Origin: Variovorax paradoxus
GTDB lineage: Bacteria; Pseudomonadota; Gammaproteobacteria; Burkholderiales; Burkholderiaceae_C
Assembly: GCF_022009635.1 (NCBI RefSeq)
Contig: NZ_CP091716.1
Coordinates: 2,061,001-2,125,000, forward strand
Direction of reading: 5' to 3'
Length of the DNA stretch: 64,000 bases
Within the stretch, counting starts at the first letter, position 1. Each line of letters begins with the position of its first letter. Positions 54,275 through 64,000 of the stretch are shown one piece after another. A program made the position numbers and the translations under genes. The notes below the pieces were generated by a model. The model had not been told where the DNA came from, made no database searches, and saw only the letters and a list, made by a program, of their open reading frames with translations.

Positions 54275-57200
54275 GCCTCGGGCAGCGCGCTCAGCACGGG
54301 CGCTGCCGGGGCTTTCTTTCTTTGCGCGAAGAAGCGGCGGATGGCGACGAAGAACAGCGGCACGAAGAAGATGCCCAGCACGGTGGCCGTCGCGATGCCG
54401 CCGAGCACGCCCACGCCGATGGCGCGCCGGCTGCCCGAGCCCGCGCCGGTGCTCAGCGCTAGCGGCAGCACGCCGAACATGAAGGCCAGCGAGGTCATCA
54501 GGATGGGTCGCAGCCGCAGGCGCACCGCCTGCAGTGTGGCTTCGACCAGCGCCATGCCCTCGTCCTGCAGCTGCTTGGCGAACTCCACGATGAGAATCGC
54601 GTTCTTCGCCGACAGGCCCACCGTCGCCAGCAGCCCCACCTGGAAGTACACGTCGTTCGACAGGCCCGCCAGCTTCGTCGCCAGCACCGCGCCCAGCACG
54701 CCCAGCGGCACCACCAGCATCACCGAGAACGGTACCGACCAGCTCTCGTACAGCGCCGCCAGGCACAGGAACACGAACAGGATCGACACCGCGTAAAGCA
54801 GCGGCGCCTGCGAGCCCGACAGGCGCTCCTGGTAGGAGCTGCCCGCCCATTCGTAGCCGATGCCCTGCGGCAGCTGCTTCATGATGCGTTCCACCGCGTC
54901 CATGGCCGTGCCCGAACTCACGCCCGCGGCGGGGTCGCCGATCAGCTCGAAGGACGACATGCCGTTGTAGCGCGACAGCTGCGGAGAGCCGTAGGTCCAG
55001 CGGCTGCTGGCGAAGGCCGAGAACGGCACCATCTCGCTGTTCGCATTGCGCACGTGCCAGCGGTCCACGCTGTCCGGCTGCATGCGAAAGGGCGCGTCGG
55101 CCTGCACGTAGACCTTCTTCACGCGGCCGTTGTTGATGAAGTCGTTCACGTAGCTGCCGCCCATCGCGCTGGAGAGCGTGTCGTTGATGTCCGAGGTCGA
55201 GAGGTTCAGCGCGGCGGCCTTGCGGTCGTCGATGTCGATGGAGAACTGCGGCGTGTCGTCCAGGTTGTTGCTGCGCACCTGACTCAGTGCCGGGTCCTTG
55301 CGGGCCAGTGCGAGGAACTGCTCGCGTGCCTGCACCAGCGCCTCGTGGCCGATGCCGCCCAGGTCCTGCAGCTGCACGTCGAAACCCGCGTTGGAGCCCA
55401 GCCCGCGCACGGCCGGCGGCAGCATCACGAACACGTTGGCATTGCTGGCGCGGGTTGCCATGTCCATGGTGAAGCGGCGCGCGAGCGAGGCCGCGTCCTG
55501 CGCCTTGCCGCCGCGCTCGCGCCAGTCTTTCAGCGTGATGAAGGCATTGCCGGTGGCCTGGTCGCCGCTCAGGCCGGTCAGCGTGATGTAGTGGCTGACC
55601 TCCTTCTGCGACGAGAGGTACTGCTCGAAGCTCTTCATGGTCTGCTGCAGCTGCTCGTCGGTGGCGCTGGCAGGCAGCTTCACCTGCGCCATCAGCGTGC
55701 CCTGGTCTTCGTCGGGCAGGAAGGAGGTGGGCAGGCGCATGAAGGTCATGCCCAGCACGCCCACCAGCAGCGCATACACCAGCAGGCTGCGCTTGCCGCG
55801 ATGCAGCAGGCCGCCCACGCCGGAGCGGTAGCGCTCGGCGTTGCGTTCGAAGGTGCGGTTGAACCAGCCGAAGAAGCCGCGCTTTTCTTCATGGTGGCCG
55901 GCCTGCACCGGCTTGAGCAGCGTGGCGCACAGCGCCGGCGACAGCGTGAGCGCCACCAGCACCGACAGCAGCATGGCCGCGACGATGGTCACCGAAAACT
56001 GCCGGTAGATCACGCCCGTCGAGCCGCCGAAGAAGGCCATGGGAATGAACACCGCCGACAGCACCAGCGCGATGCCCACCAGCGCGCCGGTGATCTCGCT
56101 CATCGACTTGCGCGTGGCCTCCTTCGGCGAGAGCCCTTCCTCGGTCATAAGCCGCTCGACGTTCTCCACCACCACGATGGCGTCGTCCACCAAGAGGCCG
56201 ATGGCCAGCACCATGCCGAACATGGTGAGCGTGTTGATCGAATAGCCCAGCAGCGACAGCACGCCGAAGGTGCCCAGCAGCACCACCGGCACCGCGATGG
56301 CGGGCACCAGCGTGGCGCGCAGGTTCTGCAGGAAGAGGTACATGATCAGCACGACCAGCACCATCGCCTCGGCCAGCGTCTTGGCCACTTCCTCGATGGA
56401 GATGCGTACGAAGGGCGTGGTGTCGTAGCCGACCACCGCCTTCATCTGGTTGGGGAAGAAGGGCGACAGCTCCGCGAGCTTGGCCTTCACCGCGTTCGAC
56501 ACCGTGAGCGCGTTGGCGCCGGTCGCCAGCTTCACGCCCATGCCGGCCGAGGGGTGGCCGTCGAAGTGGGAGTTGATGGTGTAGCTCTCGCTGCCCAGCT
56601 CGATGCGCGCGACGTCGCCCAGCCGCACGATCGCGCCGCTGCTGCTGTCGGACTTGACGATCACCTCGCGGAACTGATCGGCCGTGCGCAGCTTGCTGCG
56701 CGCAGTGATGGTCGCGGTCAGGCGTTGGCCCGCGGTGGCAGGCAGGGCGCCGAGCTGGCCGGCCGAGACCTCGGTGTTCTGGCTGGTGAGCGCGCTGCTC
56801 ACGTCGGAGGGCATCAGCGAGTACTTCTGCAGCTTCGCGGGGTCGAGCCAGATGCGCATGGCGTAGCCCGAGCCCAGCGTCTGCACGTCGCCCACGCCGT
56901 CGATGCGGCTGATCACGTCGAGCAGGCTGCTGGAGATGTAGTCGCCGATGTCGGTGGCCGTGGCGCTGCCGTCCTGCGAGATCAGCGAGACGATCATGAG
57001 GAAGTCGGTGCCCGACTTGGTGACCGTCACGCCCTGGCTCTGCACCGACTGCGGCAGCTGCGACTGGGCCTGCTGCAGCTTGTTCTGCACCTGCATCTGC
57101 GCCACGTCTGCGTTGGTGCCGGCCTCGAAGGTCAGCTCGATGCGCGCGGTGCCCGACGAAGTGCTGCTCGACGACATCGACACCAGCCGGTCGAGGCCCT

Positions 57201-57408
57201 TCATCTTCTGCTCGATCACCTGCGTGACCGAGTCCTCGATGGTCTTGGCCGAAGCGCCTGTGTAGGTCGCGTTGATGCTGACCTTGGTGGGCGCGATGTC
57301 CGGGTACTGCTCCAGCGGCAGCGTGCCGATGGACAGCGCCCCGGCCAGCATGATGACGATGGCGATGACCCACGCGAAGATGGGCCGGTCTATGAAAAAG
57401 CGTGCCAT
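54271..57408 (-). CDS. RND-family multidrug efflux permease (HAE1, AcrB/AdeB-like)
   Basis: A 1045-residue inner-membrane proton/drug antiporter. [23 protein letters not shown] opens the first of twelve expected membrane segments. The proton-relay Asp pair is in [14 protein letters not shown], and the relay Lys in [16 protein letters not shown]. Two large periplasmic loops lie between TM1-2 and TM7-8. [26 protein letters not shown] matches the central transmembrane signature. It lies 13 bp after the adaptor gene and is coupled to the channel gene by an ATGA overlap. The drug profile cannot be predicted. Confidence 0.96.
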   Translation of the reverse strand: MARFFIDRPIFAWVIAIVIMLAGALSIGTLPLEQYPDIAPTKVSINATYTGASAKTIEDSVTQVIEQKMKGLDRLVSMSSSSTSSGTARIELTFEAGTNADVAQMQVQNKLQQAQSQLPQSVQSQGVTVTKSGTDFLMIVSLISQDGSATATDIGDYISSSLLDVISRIDGVGDVQTLGSGYAMRIWLDPAKLQKYSLMPSDVSSALTSQNTEVSAGQLGALPATAGQRLTATITARSKLRTADQFREVIVKSDSSSGAIVRLGDVARIELGSESYTINSHFDGHPSAGMGVKLATGANALTVSNAVKAKLAELSPFFPNQMKAVVGYDTTPFVRISIEEVAKTLAEAMVLVVLIMYLFLQNLRATLVPAIAVPVVLLGTFGVLSLLGYSINTLTMFGMVLAIGLLVDDAIVVVENVERLMTEEGLSPKEATRKSMSEITGALVGIALVLSAVFIPMAFFGGSTGVIYRQFSVTIVAAMLLSVLVALTLSPALCATLLKPVQAGHHEEKRGFFGWFNRTFERNAERYRSGVGGLLHRGKRSLLVYALLVGVLGMTFMRLPTSFLPDEDQGTLMAQVKLPASATDEQLQQTMKSFEQYLSSQKEVSHYITLTGLSGDQATGNAFITLKDWRERGGKAQDAASLARRFTMDMATRASNANVFVMLPPAVRGLGSNAGFDVQLQDLGGIGHEALVQAREQFLALARKDPALSQVRSNNLDDTPQFSIDIDDRKAAALNLSTSDINDTLSSAMGGSYVNDFINNGRVKKVYVQADAPFRMQPDSVDRWHVRNANSEMVPFSAFASSRWTYGSPQLSRYNGMSSFELIGDPAAGVSSGTAMDAVERIMKQLPQGIGYEWAGSSYQERLSGSQAPLLYAVSILFVFLCLAALYESWSVPFSVMLVVPLGVLGAVLATKLAGLSNDVYFQVGLLATVGLSAKNAILIVEFAKQLQDEGMALVEATLQAVRLRLRPILMTSLAFMFGVLPLALSTGAGSGSRRAIGVGVLGGIATATVLGIFFVPLFFVAIRRFFAQRKKAPAAPVLSALPEA

Positions 57409-57421
57409 GTGCGGTGGCTCC

Positions 57422-58636
57422 TCAGCGCGCGGTGGTGGAGGCTTGCGCGCCGGCCACCGTGGTAGCTCCGGCCGCGTCCACCGCCTTCACCGTGTCGCCG
57501 GCCTTCACCTTGAGCGAGCCTTCGACGATCACGCGCTCGCCGGCTTTCAGCCCCTCGATCACCTGCCAGCGGTTGCCGACCGCGCGCGACACCTTCAGCG
57601 CGCGCTTCTCGACCTTGTTCTCGCTCGTGACCACCAGCGCCGACGCATCGCCGTTGGCTGTGCGCGTCACGCCCTGCTGCGGCACCAGTAGCGCGCCTTC
57701 GGCCACGCCCTGTTCGAGCACGGCGCGCATGTACATGCCGGGCAGCAGCGTGCGCTCCGGGTTGGGCACCAGGATGCGCAGCGTGACCGCGCCGGTGCCC
57801 TCGTTCACGGTGACGCTGGAGAACTGCAGGCGGCCTGCATGGGCGTAGGTGGTGCCGTCTTCCAGCAGCAGCTTCACCGAGGCTTCGGCCTTGTCGGCGC
57901 TGCCGTTCTTGAGCGTGCCCGCGGCCAGCTCGCGCTGCAGCTGCAGCAGTTCGGTGGTCGATTGCGTCACGTCGACGTAGACCGGGTCGAGCTGCTGCAC
58001 CGTGGTCAGCGCCGTGGTCTGGCTGGCGGTGACCAGCGCGCCCGGCGTGACGGTGGAAGCCTCGATGCGCCCCGCGATCGGCGCGGTGATGCGCGTGAAG
58101 CCGAGGTTGATGCGCGCGGTCTCGAGCGCGGCGCGGGCCACGCCCAGGTCGGCTTCGGCCTGCTGCAGCGTGGCCTGGCTGTCTTCGCTGGTCTGCTTGC
58201 TGACCGCCTCGATCTTCGCGAGCTCGGCGTTGCGGCGCGCGGTGACCTTCGCGGCATTCACCGTGGCTTCCGACTTGGCGACGCTGGCCTGCGCGCTGGC
58301 ATAGGCGGCCTTGTAGCTGGCCGGATCGAGCTGGTAGAGCACCTGGCCGGCCTTGACCAGCGCGCCTTCCTCGAACAGGCGCTGCTGCACGATGCCGCCC
58401 ACCTGCGGGCGGATCTCGGCGCTCAGGCGCGAGCGGGTGCGCCCCGAAAGCTCGGTGGTGACCGGCTGGTTCTCCGGCTGCACAGTGACCACGCCGACCT
58501 GCGCTGCGGCCAGGCCTTGTGGTGCTCCAGGAAGGGCGGAAGAGGAAGACGAAGAGCCGGAGCACCCCGCGATAGCGCCCAACAGGCCGATGGCCAGGGC
58601 GCACGCGAGGCCGGTGCGGATGAAGCGGGAAGACAT
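57422..58636 (-). CDS. RND efflux periplasmic adaptor (membrane fusion protein)
   Basis: A 404-residue AcrA/AdeA-like lipoprotein with lipidated Cys25 (GAIAGCSG). The lipoyl/barrel-sandwich halves are [33 protein letters not shown] and [23 protein letters not shown]. An alpha-hairpin of about 80 residues lies between them, and the beta-barrel and membrane-proximal domains end the protein. An upstream ATG at 58666 would add ten residues. It heads the efflux operon, divergent from the sensor kinase gene. Confidence 0.94.
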   Translation of the reverse strand: MSSRFIRTGLACALAIGLLGAIAGCSGSSSSSSALPGAPQGLAAAQVGVVTVQPENQPVTTELSGRTRSRLSAEIRPQVGGIVQQRLFEEGALVKAGQVLYQLDPASYKAAYASAQASVAKSEATVNAAKVTARRNAELAKIEAVSKQTSEDSQATLQQAEADLGVARAALETARINLGFTRITAPIAGRIEASTVTPGALVTASQTTALTTVQQLDPVYVDVTQSTTELLQLQRELAAGTLKNGSADKAEASVKLLLEDGTTYAHAGRLQFSSVTVNEGTGAVTLRILVPNPERTLLPGMYMRAVLEQGVAEGALLVPQQGVTRTANGDASALVVTSENKVEKRALKVSRAVGNRWQVIEGLKAGERVIVEGSLKVKAGDTVKAVDAAGATTVAGAQASTTAR

Positions 58637-58676
58637 GTTCAGGATTCCAATCAGGTTGGAGTCCATGGTCCCGAGG

Positions 58677-58698
58677 GAATGTGGAGCGAATGTGGAGG
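58677..58698. promoter_or_regulatory. 11-bp tandem direct repeat in the efflux/two-component gap
   Basis: gaatgtggagc is immediately followed by gaatgtggagg (10 of 11 identical). The repeat lies in the 135-bp gap between the adaptor gene and the sensor kinase gene. OmpR/PhoB-family regulators bind direct repeats with about one-turn spacing, so this is a good candidate operator for the encoded response regulator. Confidence 0.5.
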
Positions 58699-58771
58699 CC
58701 CCCGCGGCACGCTCGGCCATGGGGCCGGGGTTTACCGCGAGGGCCGCATCTGGCTTATCTTGTGGGCCTTC

Positions 58772-60160
58772 ATGAAGATCAGCATCACCACCAAGCTCTT
58801 TCTCGCCGTCCTGGCTACTGCCGTGCTGGCCGTGGTCGCGATGGGCGCCGCCTCGCGCTGGAACTTCGAGCGCGGCTTCGTCGGCTATCTCAACGAACAG
58901 GGCGTGGAACGGCTCGACGCCGTGCTCCCGAACGCCGTCGCGGCCTACCGGCAGAACGGCAGCTGGGACTTCCTGCGCGACAACCCTCGTCCCTGGTTCG
59001 AGATCATGCGGCCCGCGCCTTCCACGTCGGGCGAGCACTTCGAGCCGGGGCGCTCGCCGGCGCTGGTGTCCGACCTGACGGGGGCCGTGCTGCGCATCTC
59101 GCTGCTCGATGTCGACAGGCGGGTGATCATCGGCTTCAGGGACGTGCGCAAGGGCGCCGTCGAACGCGCCGTGGTGGTCGACGGCAAGACCGTGGGCTGG
59201 GTCGTCATGATGCCGTTCCAGAGCGTGAGCGAGGCCGGCGACCAGCGCTTCCAGAACAACCAGCTGCGCGCGAGCTGGATCATCGGCAGCCTGTGCGTGC
59301 TGCTGGCCGCGGGCATCGCATGGTGGATCGCGCGGGTGCTGCTGGCGCCCGTCAAGCGCGTGGCCGCCGCCACCCACCGGCTGGCGGCGGGCGACTACGC
59401 GAGCCGCGTGGCGGTGGCCTCGCACGACGAAGTGGGGCAGCTGGCGCGCGACTTCAACTCGCTCGCCAACACGCTGCAGCGCAACGAGCAGATGCGCCGC
59501 GAGTTCATGGCCGATGTGTCGCACGAACTGCGCACGCCGCTGGGCGTGCTGCACGGCGAGCTGGAGGCGATGGAAGACGGCGTGCGCCGCCTCGACGCGC
59601 AGGCGGTGCGCGCGCTGCAGCACGAGGTGGGCATGCTCAACCAGCTGGTGACCGACCTTTACGACCTGTCGATGGCGGACGTGGGCGCGCTCGCCTACCG
59701 CAAGGCCGACGTCGACGTGCGCGACCTGCTGGAGCCGAGCGTCGACGCCTTCGGCGAGCGGCTTGCCTCGGCGGGCCTGCGGCTGGAACTGGCGCTGCCG
59801 GTGCAGCCGCTGGTGGTGTTCGCCGACGAGCATCGCATGCAGCAGCTCTTCAGCAACCTCGTGCTCAACACCTGCCGCTATACCGATGCCGGCGGCGTGC
59901 TTCGCATCGAGGCGCGAGAGGAGGGCGGCGAGGTCGCGATCGATCTCATGGACTCGGCGCCGGGCATCGACGCGGCGCTGCTGCCGCGCCTGTTCGAGCG
60001 CTTCTTCCGCGGCGAGAGTTCGCGCAACCGCGCGAGCGGCGGCGCGGGGCTCGGGCTGGCCATCTGCCGCAGCATCGTGGAGGCGCATGGCGGCACCATC
60101 GAGGCCAAGGCCTCGCCGCTGGGCGGCTTGTGGATCGCCATTCGGCTGCCGAAGGCATGA
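58772..60160 (+). CDS. sensor histidine kinase (BaeS-like)
   Basis: A 462-residue membrane kinase. TM1 is at residues about 9-27, a periplasmic sensor covers about 28-165, and TM2 is about 168-190. A HAMP domain follows (LLAPVKRVAAATHRLAAGDYASRV). HisKA has His251 in FMADVSHELRTPLGVL. The ATPase carries NLVLNTCRYTDAGG (N-box), SAPGIDAALLPRLFERFFRGE (G1/F) and GGAGLGLAICRSIVEAHGG (G2). The sensor length and motifs resemble BaeS, an envelope-stress kinase. The response regulator gene follows after 16 bp. Start at ATG 58772. Confidence 0.93.
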   Translation: MKISITTKLFLAVLATAVLAVVAMGAASRWNFERGFVGYLNEQGVERLDAVLPNAVAAYRQNGSWDFLRDNPRPWFEIMRPAPSTSGEHFEPGRSPALVSDLTGAVLRISLLDVDRRVIIGFRDVRKGAVERAVVVDGKTVGWVVMMPFQSVSEAGDQRFQNNQLRASWIIGSLCVLLAAGIAWWIARVLLAPVKRVAAATHRLAAGDYASRVAVASHDEVGQLARDFNSLANTLQRNEQMRREFMADVSHELRTPLGVLHGELEAMEDGVRRLDAQAVRALQHEVGMLNQLVTDLYDLSMADVGALAYRKADVDVRDLLEPSVDAFGERLASAGLRLELALPVQPLVVFADEHRMQQLFSNLVLNTCRYTDAGGVLRIEAREEGGEVAIDLMDSAPGIDAALLPRLFERFFRGESSRNRASGGAGLGLAICRSIVEAHGGTIEAKASPLGGLWIAIRLPKA

Positions 60161-60176
60161 GGAGGAGCGAAGAACG

Positions 60177-60884
60177 ATGACGACGACAGCAACCGCAACG
60201 AGCGAAAAGCAACCGGTAGCCCACATCCTGATCGTCGAGGACGAGCCGCGCATGGCCGCGCTGCTGGCCGACTATCTGCAGGCCTCGGGCTACACCTCGC
60301 AATGGATCGCCAACGGGCTGGAGGCCGTGCCTTCGGTGAAGGCTCGCCGGCCCGACCTGGTGCTGCTCGACGTCATGCTGCCCGGCCAGGACGGCATGAG
60401 CGTGTGCCGCGAACTGCGGCAGTTCAGCGAGGTGCCGGTCATCATGCTCACGGCGAGAGTGGAAGAGGCCGACCGCCTGATGGGGCTGGAGCTGGGCGCC
60501 GACGACTACATCTGCAAGACGCCCTTCAGCCCGCGCGAGGTGGTGGCACGCGTGAAGGCGCTGCTGCGGCGCAGCGGCTACGCGGCGCGAGAACCGTCAC
60601 CGCTGCAGATCGATGCGCAAGCCTATAAGGCGGCATGGCAGGGCGTGACGCTGGACTTGACGCCAGTGGAGTTCCGGCTGCTGAAGGCGCTGACCGAGGC
60701 AAGAGGCCGCGTGCTCTCGCGCGACAAGCTGCTCGACTTCGTGCATGCCGACCAGCGCGCGGTGACCGATCGCGCGGTCGACAGTCATGTCAAGAACCTG
60801 CGCCGGAAGCTGCATGCGGCGAGTGGGGGGCAGGAGTTGATTCGGTCGATTTATGGGGTTGGGTATAGGCTTGATTTGCCTTAG
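60177..60884 (+). CDS. OmpR/BaeR-family response regulator
   Basis: A 235-residue regulator. The receiver has Asp65 (LVLLDVMLPG) as phosphoacceptor and an acidic pocket in IVEDEP (Glu21, Asp22). The conserved lysine is in DYICKTPFSPREVV, where one Thr is inserted into the usual KPF/KPY. The winged helix DNA-binding domain includes LDLTPVEFRLLKALTEARGRVLSRDKLL and SHVKNLRRKL. A strong GAGGAGGAG precedes the ATG. It pairs with the upstream kinase and probably regulates the divergent efflux operon. Confidence 0.94.
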   Translation: MTTTATATSEKQPVAHILIVEDEPRMAALLADYLQASGYTSQWIANGLEAVPSVKARRPDLVLLDVMLPGQDGMSVCRELRQFSEVPVIMLTARVEEADRLMGLELGADDYICKTPFSPREVVARVKALLRRSGYAAREPSPLQIDAQAYKAAWQGVTLDLTPVEFRLLKALTEARGRVLSRDKLLDFVHADQRAVTDRAVDSHVKNLRRKLHAASGGQELIRSIYGVGYRLDLP

Positions 60885-60951
60885 TTGGTGGCTCGTCCAG
60901 GAGTTGATTGCCGAGGGCGTGGCCCCTTGCTGAGAGATACGGCCCGAGGGC

Positions 60952-61545
60952 TTATTTCTGAGCCTCCGCAAGCTCCCCCCGAAACGCCTCCATCGGCGGC
61001 TTCACCAAAGCACTAGCCTGCTCCGCAAACTCTTTCACCGGCGCCCACTTGTGCCCCCGCCCATCCAGCGACAGGTCATAGGCCCGTTGCAGATGCGCCA
61101 GCAATTTCCTCGAAGCCGCCTGCGCCGCCAGCAGCGCGTCGATCGCACGCGGGGTTTCGAAGCGCAGATGGTCCACATTCGCCAGCGCCGACGTGATGCC
61201 TTCGACTTCGAGCGACAGATGAAGCAGGTCGAGCGCGCTTTCGTCGGGGTGCGACTTGACCTTCTCCGCGACCGCATAGACCGCGTTGATCAATTGCAGC
61301 GCCCCCTGGTGCATCGAAAGCCGGGCGGCCACCTTGCGTGCCTCGCGGCGTTGCATTTCCAGCGTGTGCTGCCGCTGCACGACCCACAGCCCCAGGCCGA
61401 TGGCTGTGACGGAGCCGAAGGCCTGGGCCCATGCGGCCCAGTCGCCTGTGGCGGCCGGTGGATAGGCCGCGAACACGCCGATCAGCGCGCCGTAGACAAG
61501 CACGGCACCGCCGCACACTATGGCTGTTTCCAGCTTTGACTTCAT
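60952..61545 (-). CDS. hypothetical small membrane protein
   Basis: A 197-residue protein I do not recognise. Two N-terminal hydrophobic segments (residues about 8-28 and 38-60) are followed by a long helical, charged region (RQHTLEMQRREARKVAARL) that may form a coiled coil. The C-terminal part is soluble and helical. GAGGAAAGAGG upstream of the ATG is a strong ribosome site and supports a real gene. It is convergent with the response regulator and lies 77 bp after the MFS transporter gene on the same strand. Confidence 0.7.
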   Translation of the reverse strand: MKSKLETAIVCGGAVLVYGALIGVFAAYPPAATGDWAAWAQAFGSVTAIGLGLWVVQRQHTLEMQRREARKVAARLSMHQGALQLINAVYAVAEKVKSHPDESALDLLHLSLEVEGITSALANVDHLRFETPRAIDALLAAQAASRKLLAHLQRAYDLSLDGRGHKWAPVKEFAEQASALVKPPMEAFRGELAEAQK

Positions 61546-61622
61546 GCCTCTTTCCTCTAGGAGGCGGAAGTATGTCCCTTCGCTTCGGGTCTGAATTGCC
61601 CGAACAAAGGGGTTTTGTACCC

Positions 61623-62960
61623 TCAGTGATCGTGATGCAGGTAGCTGGCCTGCCGCGGCAGGCGCAGGCTGACGACGAAGGCGAGCACCATCATCGCGCT
61701 CACGTACCAGAAGAAGGCCGACTCGTGGCCCAGCGACTTCAGGCCCAGCGCGACGTACTCCGCCGAGCCGCCAAAGATGGCGTTGGCCACCGCATAGGCC
61801 AGCCCGACGCCCAGCGCGCGCACTTCCGGCGGGAACATCTCGGCCTTCACGATGCCGCTGATGGAGGTGTAGAAGCTCACGATGGCCAGCGCCACGATGA
61901 TGAGCACGAAGGCCAGCACGGGGCTGGTGGTGTGCTGCAGGGCCGTGAGAATGGGCACGGTGGTCAGTGCGCCCAGCGCGCCGAACAGCAGCATGTTGTT
62001 GCGCCGCCCGATGCGGTCCGACAGCGCGCCGAACACCGGCTGCATGCACATGTAGACGAACAGCGCGCCGGTCATGACGTAGCTGGCGGTCTTGATCGGC
62101 AGGTGCACGGTGTTCACCAGGTACTTCTGCATGTAGGTGGTGAAGGTGTAGAAGATCAGCGAGCCGCCGGCCGTGTAGCCCAGCACCGTGAGGAAGGCGG
62201 GCGTGTGGTGCTTGAAGAGGCCCGCGATGCTGCCGGCTTCCTTGTTCTCGCGGGCCTCGGCGCTCTGCGTCTCGTGCAGCGTGCGGCGCAGCAGCAGCGC
62301 GACCACGGCGGCGATGGCGCCAATGACGAACGGAATGCGCCAGCCCCAGGCCTTGAGTTCGGCTTCGGTCAGCAGCTGCTCGAGCGCCACGATGACCAGC
62401 ACCGCCAGCAGTTGTCCGCCGATGAGCGTGACGTACTGGAACGACGAGAAGAAGCCGCGCTGGCCGCGCAGCGCGACCTCGCTCATGTAGGTGGCGGTGG
62501 TGCCGTATTCGCCGCCTACCGACAGACCCTGGAACAGGCGGCAGACGAGCAGCAGGAAGGGCGCCCAGGCGCCGATCTGCGCATAGGTGGGCAGCGCGGC
62601 GATGACCAGCGAGCCGCCGCACATCATGGTGACGGAGATCAGCATCGAGGTCTTGCGCCCGAGCCGGTCGGCCACGCGGCCGAACAGCCAGCCGCCGATG
62701 GGCCGCATGAGAAAGCCGGCCGCGAACACGCCGGCGGTGTTCAGCAACTGCGCGGTGGGGTCCGATTTGGGAAAGAAGGCCGGCGCGAAGTACAGCGCCG
62801 AGAAGGCATACACGTAGAAGTCGAACCACTCGACCAGGTTGCCCGAGGAGGCCGCCATGATCGCGAAGACGCGGTGGCGTTTTTCTTCAGCGCTGTAGTG
62901 CGGTGGTGACGATGAAGAGGAAGCCGTCTGGCCTCCATGGGTAGGCGTGACTGCGCTCAT
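61623..62960 (-). CDS. MFS transporter, metabolite:H+ symporter (MHS) family
   Basis: A 445-residue inner-membrane protein with about twelve hydrophobic segments. [21 protein letters not shown] is the MHS N-terminal signature, [17 protein letters not shown] is the conserved loop 2-3 motif, and [21 protein letters not shown] follows. Family members (KgtP, ProP, shikimate and citrate permeases) import dicarboxylates, proline/betaine or related acids. The upstream lldD-like gene on the same strand, 121 bp away, suggests a 2-hydroxy acid or dicarboxylate substrate. The ATG at 62960 is preferred over one 15 codons upstream. Confidence 0.92.
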   Translation of the reverse strand: MSAVTPTHGGQTASSSSSPPHYSAEEKRHRVFAIMAASSGNLVEWFDFYVYAFSALYFAPAFFPKSDPTAQLLNTAGVFAAGFLMRPIGGWLFGRVADRLGRKTSMLISVTMMCGGSLVIAALPTYAQIGAWAPFLLLVCRLFQGLSVGGEYGTTATYMSEVALRGQRGFFSSFQYVTLIGGQLLAVLVIVALEQLLTEAELKAWGWRIPFVIGAIAAVVALLLRRTLHETQSAEARENKEAGSIAGLFKHHTPAFLTVLGYTAGGSLIFYTFTTYMQKYLVNTVHLPIKTASYVMTGALFVYMCMQPVFGALSDRIGRRNNMLLFGALGALTTVPILTALQHTTSPVLAFVLIIVALAIVSFYTSISGIVKAEMFPPEVRALGVGLAYAVANAIFGGSAEYVALGLKSLGHESAFFWYVSAMMVLAFVVSLRLPRQASYLHHDH

Positions 62961-63023
62961 GGTGCCTTTGCCGCCGTGCGGGCGATGTTGTTGTTGCCAA
63001 AACATTCTGCGCCCGCACGTGGT

Positions 63024-63044
63024 GGTGCCGTGTCAGCCGGCACC
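63024..63044. repeat. hairpin between the lldD-like and MFS genes
   Basis: Perfect 7-bp arms (ggtgccg / cggcacc) with a 7-nt loop lie in the 121-bp gap between the lldD-like stop and the MFS start. There is no T-run on the minus strand, so it may be a processing or partial termination structure. Confidence 0.4.
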
Positions 63045-63081
63045 GCATCGGCCTACCCCCGAAGTGGCCTTCGCACAGGCC

Positions 63082-64000
63082 CTAGAACGTGCCGGGCAGC
63101 AGGATGCTCGAATCGACGTCGTCGATGTTCGTGCGGCCGCAGAAGGCCATGGTGATGTCCATTTCCTTCTGGATGATCTGCAGCGCGCGGGTCACGCCGG
63201 CCTGGCCGTAGGCGCCCAGCCCGTACAGGAAGCTGCGGCCGATGAGCGTGCCGCGCGCGCCCAGGGCGCGGGCCTTGAGCACGTCCTGGCCGCTGCGGAT
63301 GCCGCCGTCCATCCACACCTCGATCTCGCTGCCCACCGCTTCGGCGATGGCGGGCAGCGCCGCGACGGAAGAGGGCGCGCCGTCGAGTTGGCGGCCGCCG
63401 TGGTTCGACACGATGAGCGCGTCGGCGCCGCTGTTGGCGGCCAGGCGCGCGTCTTCCACGTCCATGATGCCCTTGAGGATCAGCTTGCCGCCCCAGAGCT
63501 TCTTGATCCACTCCACGTCGGCCCAGCTGAGCGCAGGGTCGAACTGCTCGGCAGTCCAGGACGACAGCGACGACAGGTCTTTCACGCCCTTGGCATGGCC
63601 GGCGATGTTGCCGAAGGTGCGGCGCTTGGTGCCCAGCATGCCCATGCACCAGCCCGGCTTGGTGGCCAGGTTGATCAGGTTCTTGATGGTCGGCTTGGGC
63701 GGCGCGGTGAGGCCGTTCTTGATGTCCTTGTGGCGCTGGCCCAGGATCTGCAGGTCGAGCGTGAGCTGCAGCGCGGTGACGTTGGCGGCCTTGGCGCGTT
63801 CGATCAGGCGCTCGATGAAGTCGCGGTCCTTCATCACATAGAGCTGGAACCAGAACGGATGGCGGCCGGTGTGTTCCGCAATGTCTTCCAGCGAGCAGAT
63901 GCTCATGGTCGACAGCGTGAACGGAATGCCGAAGGCCTTGGCCGCGCGGGCGCCGAGGATCTCGCCGTCGGCGTGCTGCATGCCGGTGAGGCCGGTGGGC
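63082..64000 (-). CDS. lldD: FMN-dependent alpha-hydroxy-acid dehydrogenase (L-lactate dehydrogenase-like), 5' part missing
   Basis: The last about 306 residues of an LldD/glycolate-oxidase-family flavoenzyme; the N-terminus lies beyond the window edge. The FMN barrel includes FWFQLYVMKDRDF, TALQLTLDLQILGQRHKDIKNGL (substrate-side residues), LILKGIMDVEDARLA, and the active-site SNHGGRQLDG with catalytic His and Arg. EVWMDGGIRSGQDVLKARALGA is the phosphate-binding end. It would oxidise L-lactate or a similar 2-hydroxy acid to the keto acid at the membrane. The MFS gene follows on the same strand. Confidence 0.9.
   Translation of the reverse strand, partial: PTGLTGMQHADGEILGARAAKAFGIPFTLSTMSICSLEDIAEHTGRHPFWFQLYVMKDRDFIERLIERAKAANVTALQLTLDLQILGQRHKDIKNGLTAPPKPTIKNLINLATKPGWCMGMLGTKRRTFGNIAGHAKGVKDLSSLSSWTAEQFDPALSWADVEWIKKLWGGKLILKGIMDVEDARLAANSGADALIVSNHGGRQLDGAPSSVAALPAIAEAVGSEIEVWMDGGIRSGQDVLKARALGARGTLIGRSFLYGLGAYGQAGVTRALQIIQKEMDITMAFCGRTNIDDVDSSILLPGTF

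Noticed and set aside
55054..57465. Long plus-strand open frame opposite the RND pump gene.
   Set aside because: Mirror of the pump coding sequence; no recognisable domain and composition typical of antisense frames in GC-rich DNA.

Overview
The window reads as chromosomal DNA of a high-GC betaproteobacterium, most likely a Comamonadaceae member close to Variovorax. This is inferred from gene content: the ftsK-lolA-rarA and rpmBG arrangements, a livHMGF operon, many Bug/TctC-type binding proteins, and frequent GTG/TTG starts. Species cannot be fixed from the sequence alone. Coding density is very high. No gene-free stretch exceeds 300 bases; the longest is 7083-7322. No rRNA, IS element, integrase, CRISPR array or replication origin was seen. 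One tRNA gene (Leu, anticodon CAA) is present.

Region by region. 1-7082 is housekeeping: rpmG, rpmB and trxB on the minus strand, then a Crp/Fnr regulator, ftsK, lolA and rarA on the plus strand. 7323-11049 is the livHMGF branched-chain amino-acid-type ABC transporter, without its binding protein, meeting a Bug protein head-on. 12059-17947 holds a 2Fe-2S/FAD reductase, a YeeZ-like SDR, an AT-richer methyltransferase beside tRNA-Leu, cysM, a NUDIX hydrolase, a TusA-like protein and galU. 18062-24443 holds valS and the tightly packed yaaA, prolyl-4-hydroxylase-like, alpha/beta hydrolase, queF run.

24569-38866 is the accessory high point, a catabolic cluster. It contains an SDR, two tandem LysR regulators, an enolase-superfamily enzyme, a Bug protein and a convincing arylmalonate decarboxylase (AMDase) on the plus strand. 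Facing these is a minus-strand operon of a short citrate-synthase/citryl-CoA-lyase-like protein, an acyl-CoA dehydrogenase and an MmgE/PrpD protein. Divergent from that is a plus-strand operon of a two-module fused acyl-CoA dehydrogenase, another Bug protein and an acyl-CoA ligase. The inferred logic is capture of an unusual (possibly substituted-malonate) carboxylate, decarboxylation, CoA activation, desaturation, hydration and C-C cleavage. The substrate is unknown.

38979-45618 is a mixed block: a DUF3606 protein, a degenerate histidine-kinase-like protein, topoisomerase IB, a nucleoside permease-like lipoprotein, a TIGR02117 protein, dinB, a YiiX-like hydrolase and a glycolipid-binding-domain protein. 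45638-52793 is a second substrate-use cluster: a LysR-Bug pair divergent from a large tannase-family lipoprotein, an alpha/beta hydrolase and a Bug protein. 52781-60884 is a complete RND efflux system (adaptor, pump, outer-membrane channel) divergent from a BaeSR-like two-component pair, with an 11-bp tandem repeat between them. 60952-64000 holds a small membrane protein, an MHS-family MFS transporter and the 3' part of an lldD-like flavoenzyme, all on the minus strand.
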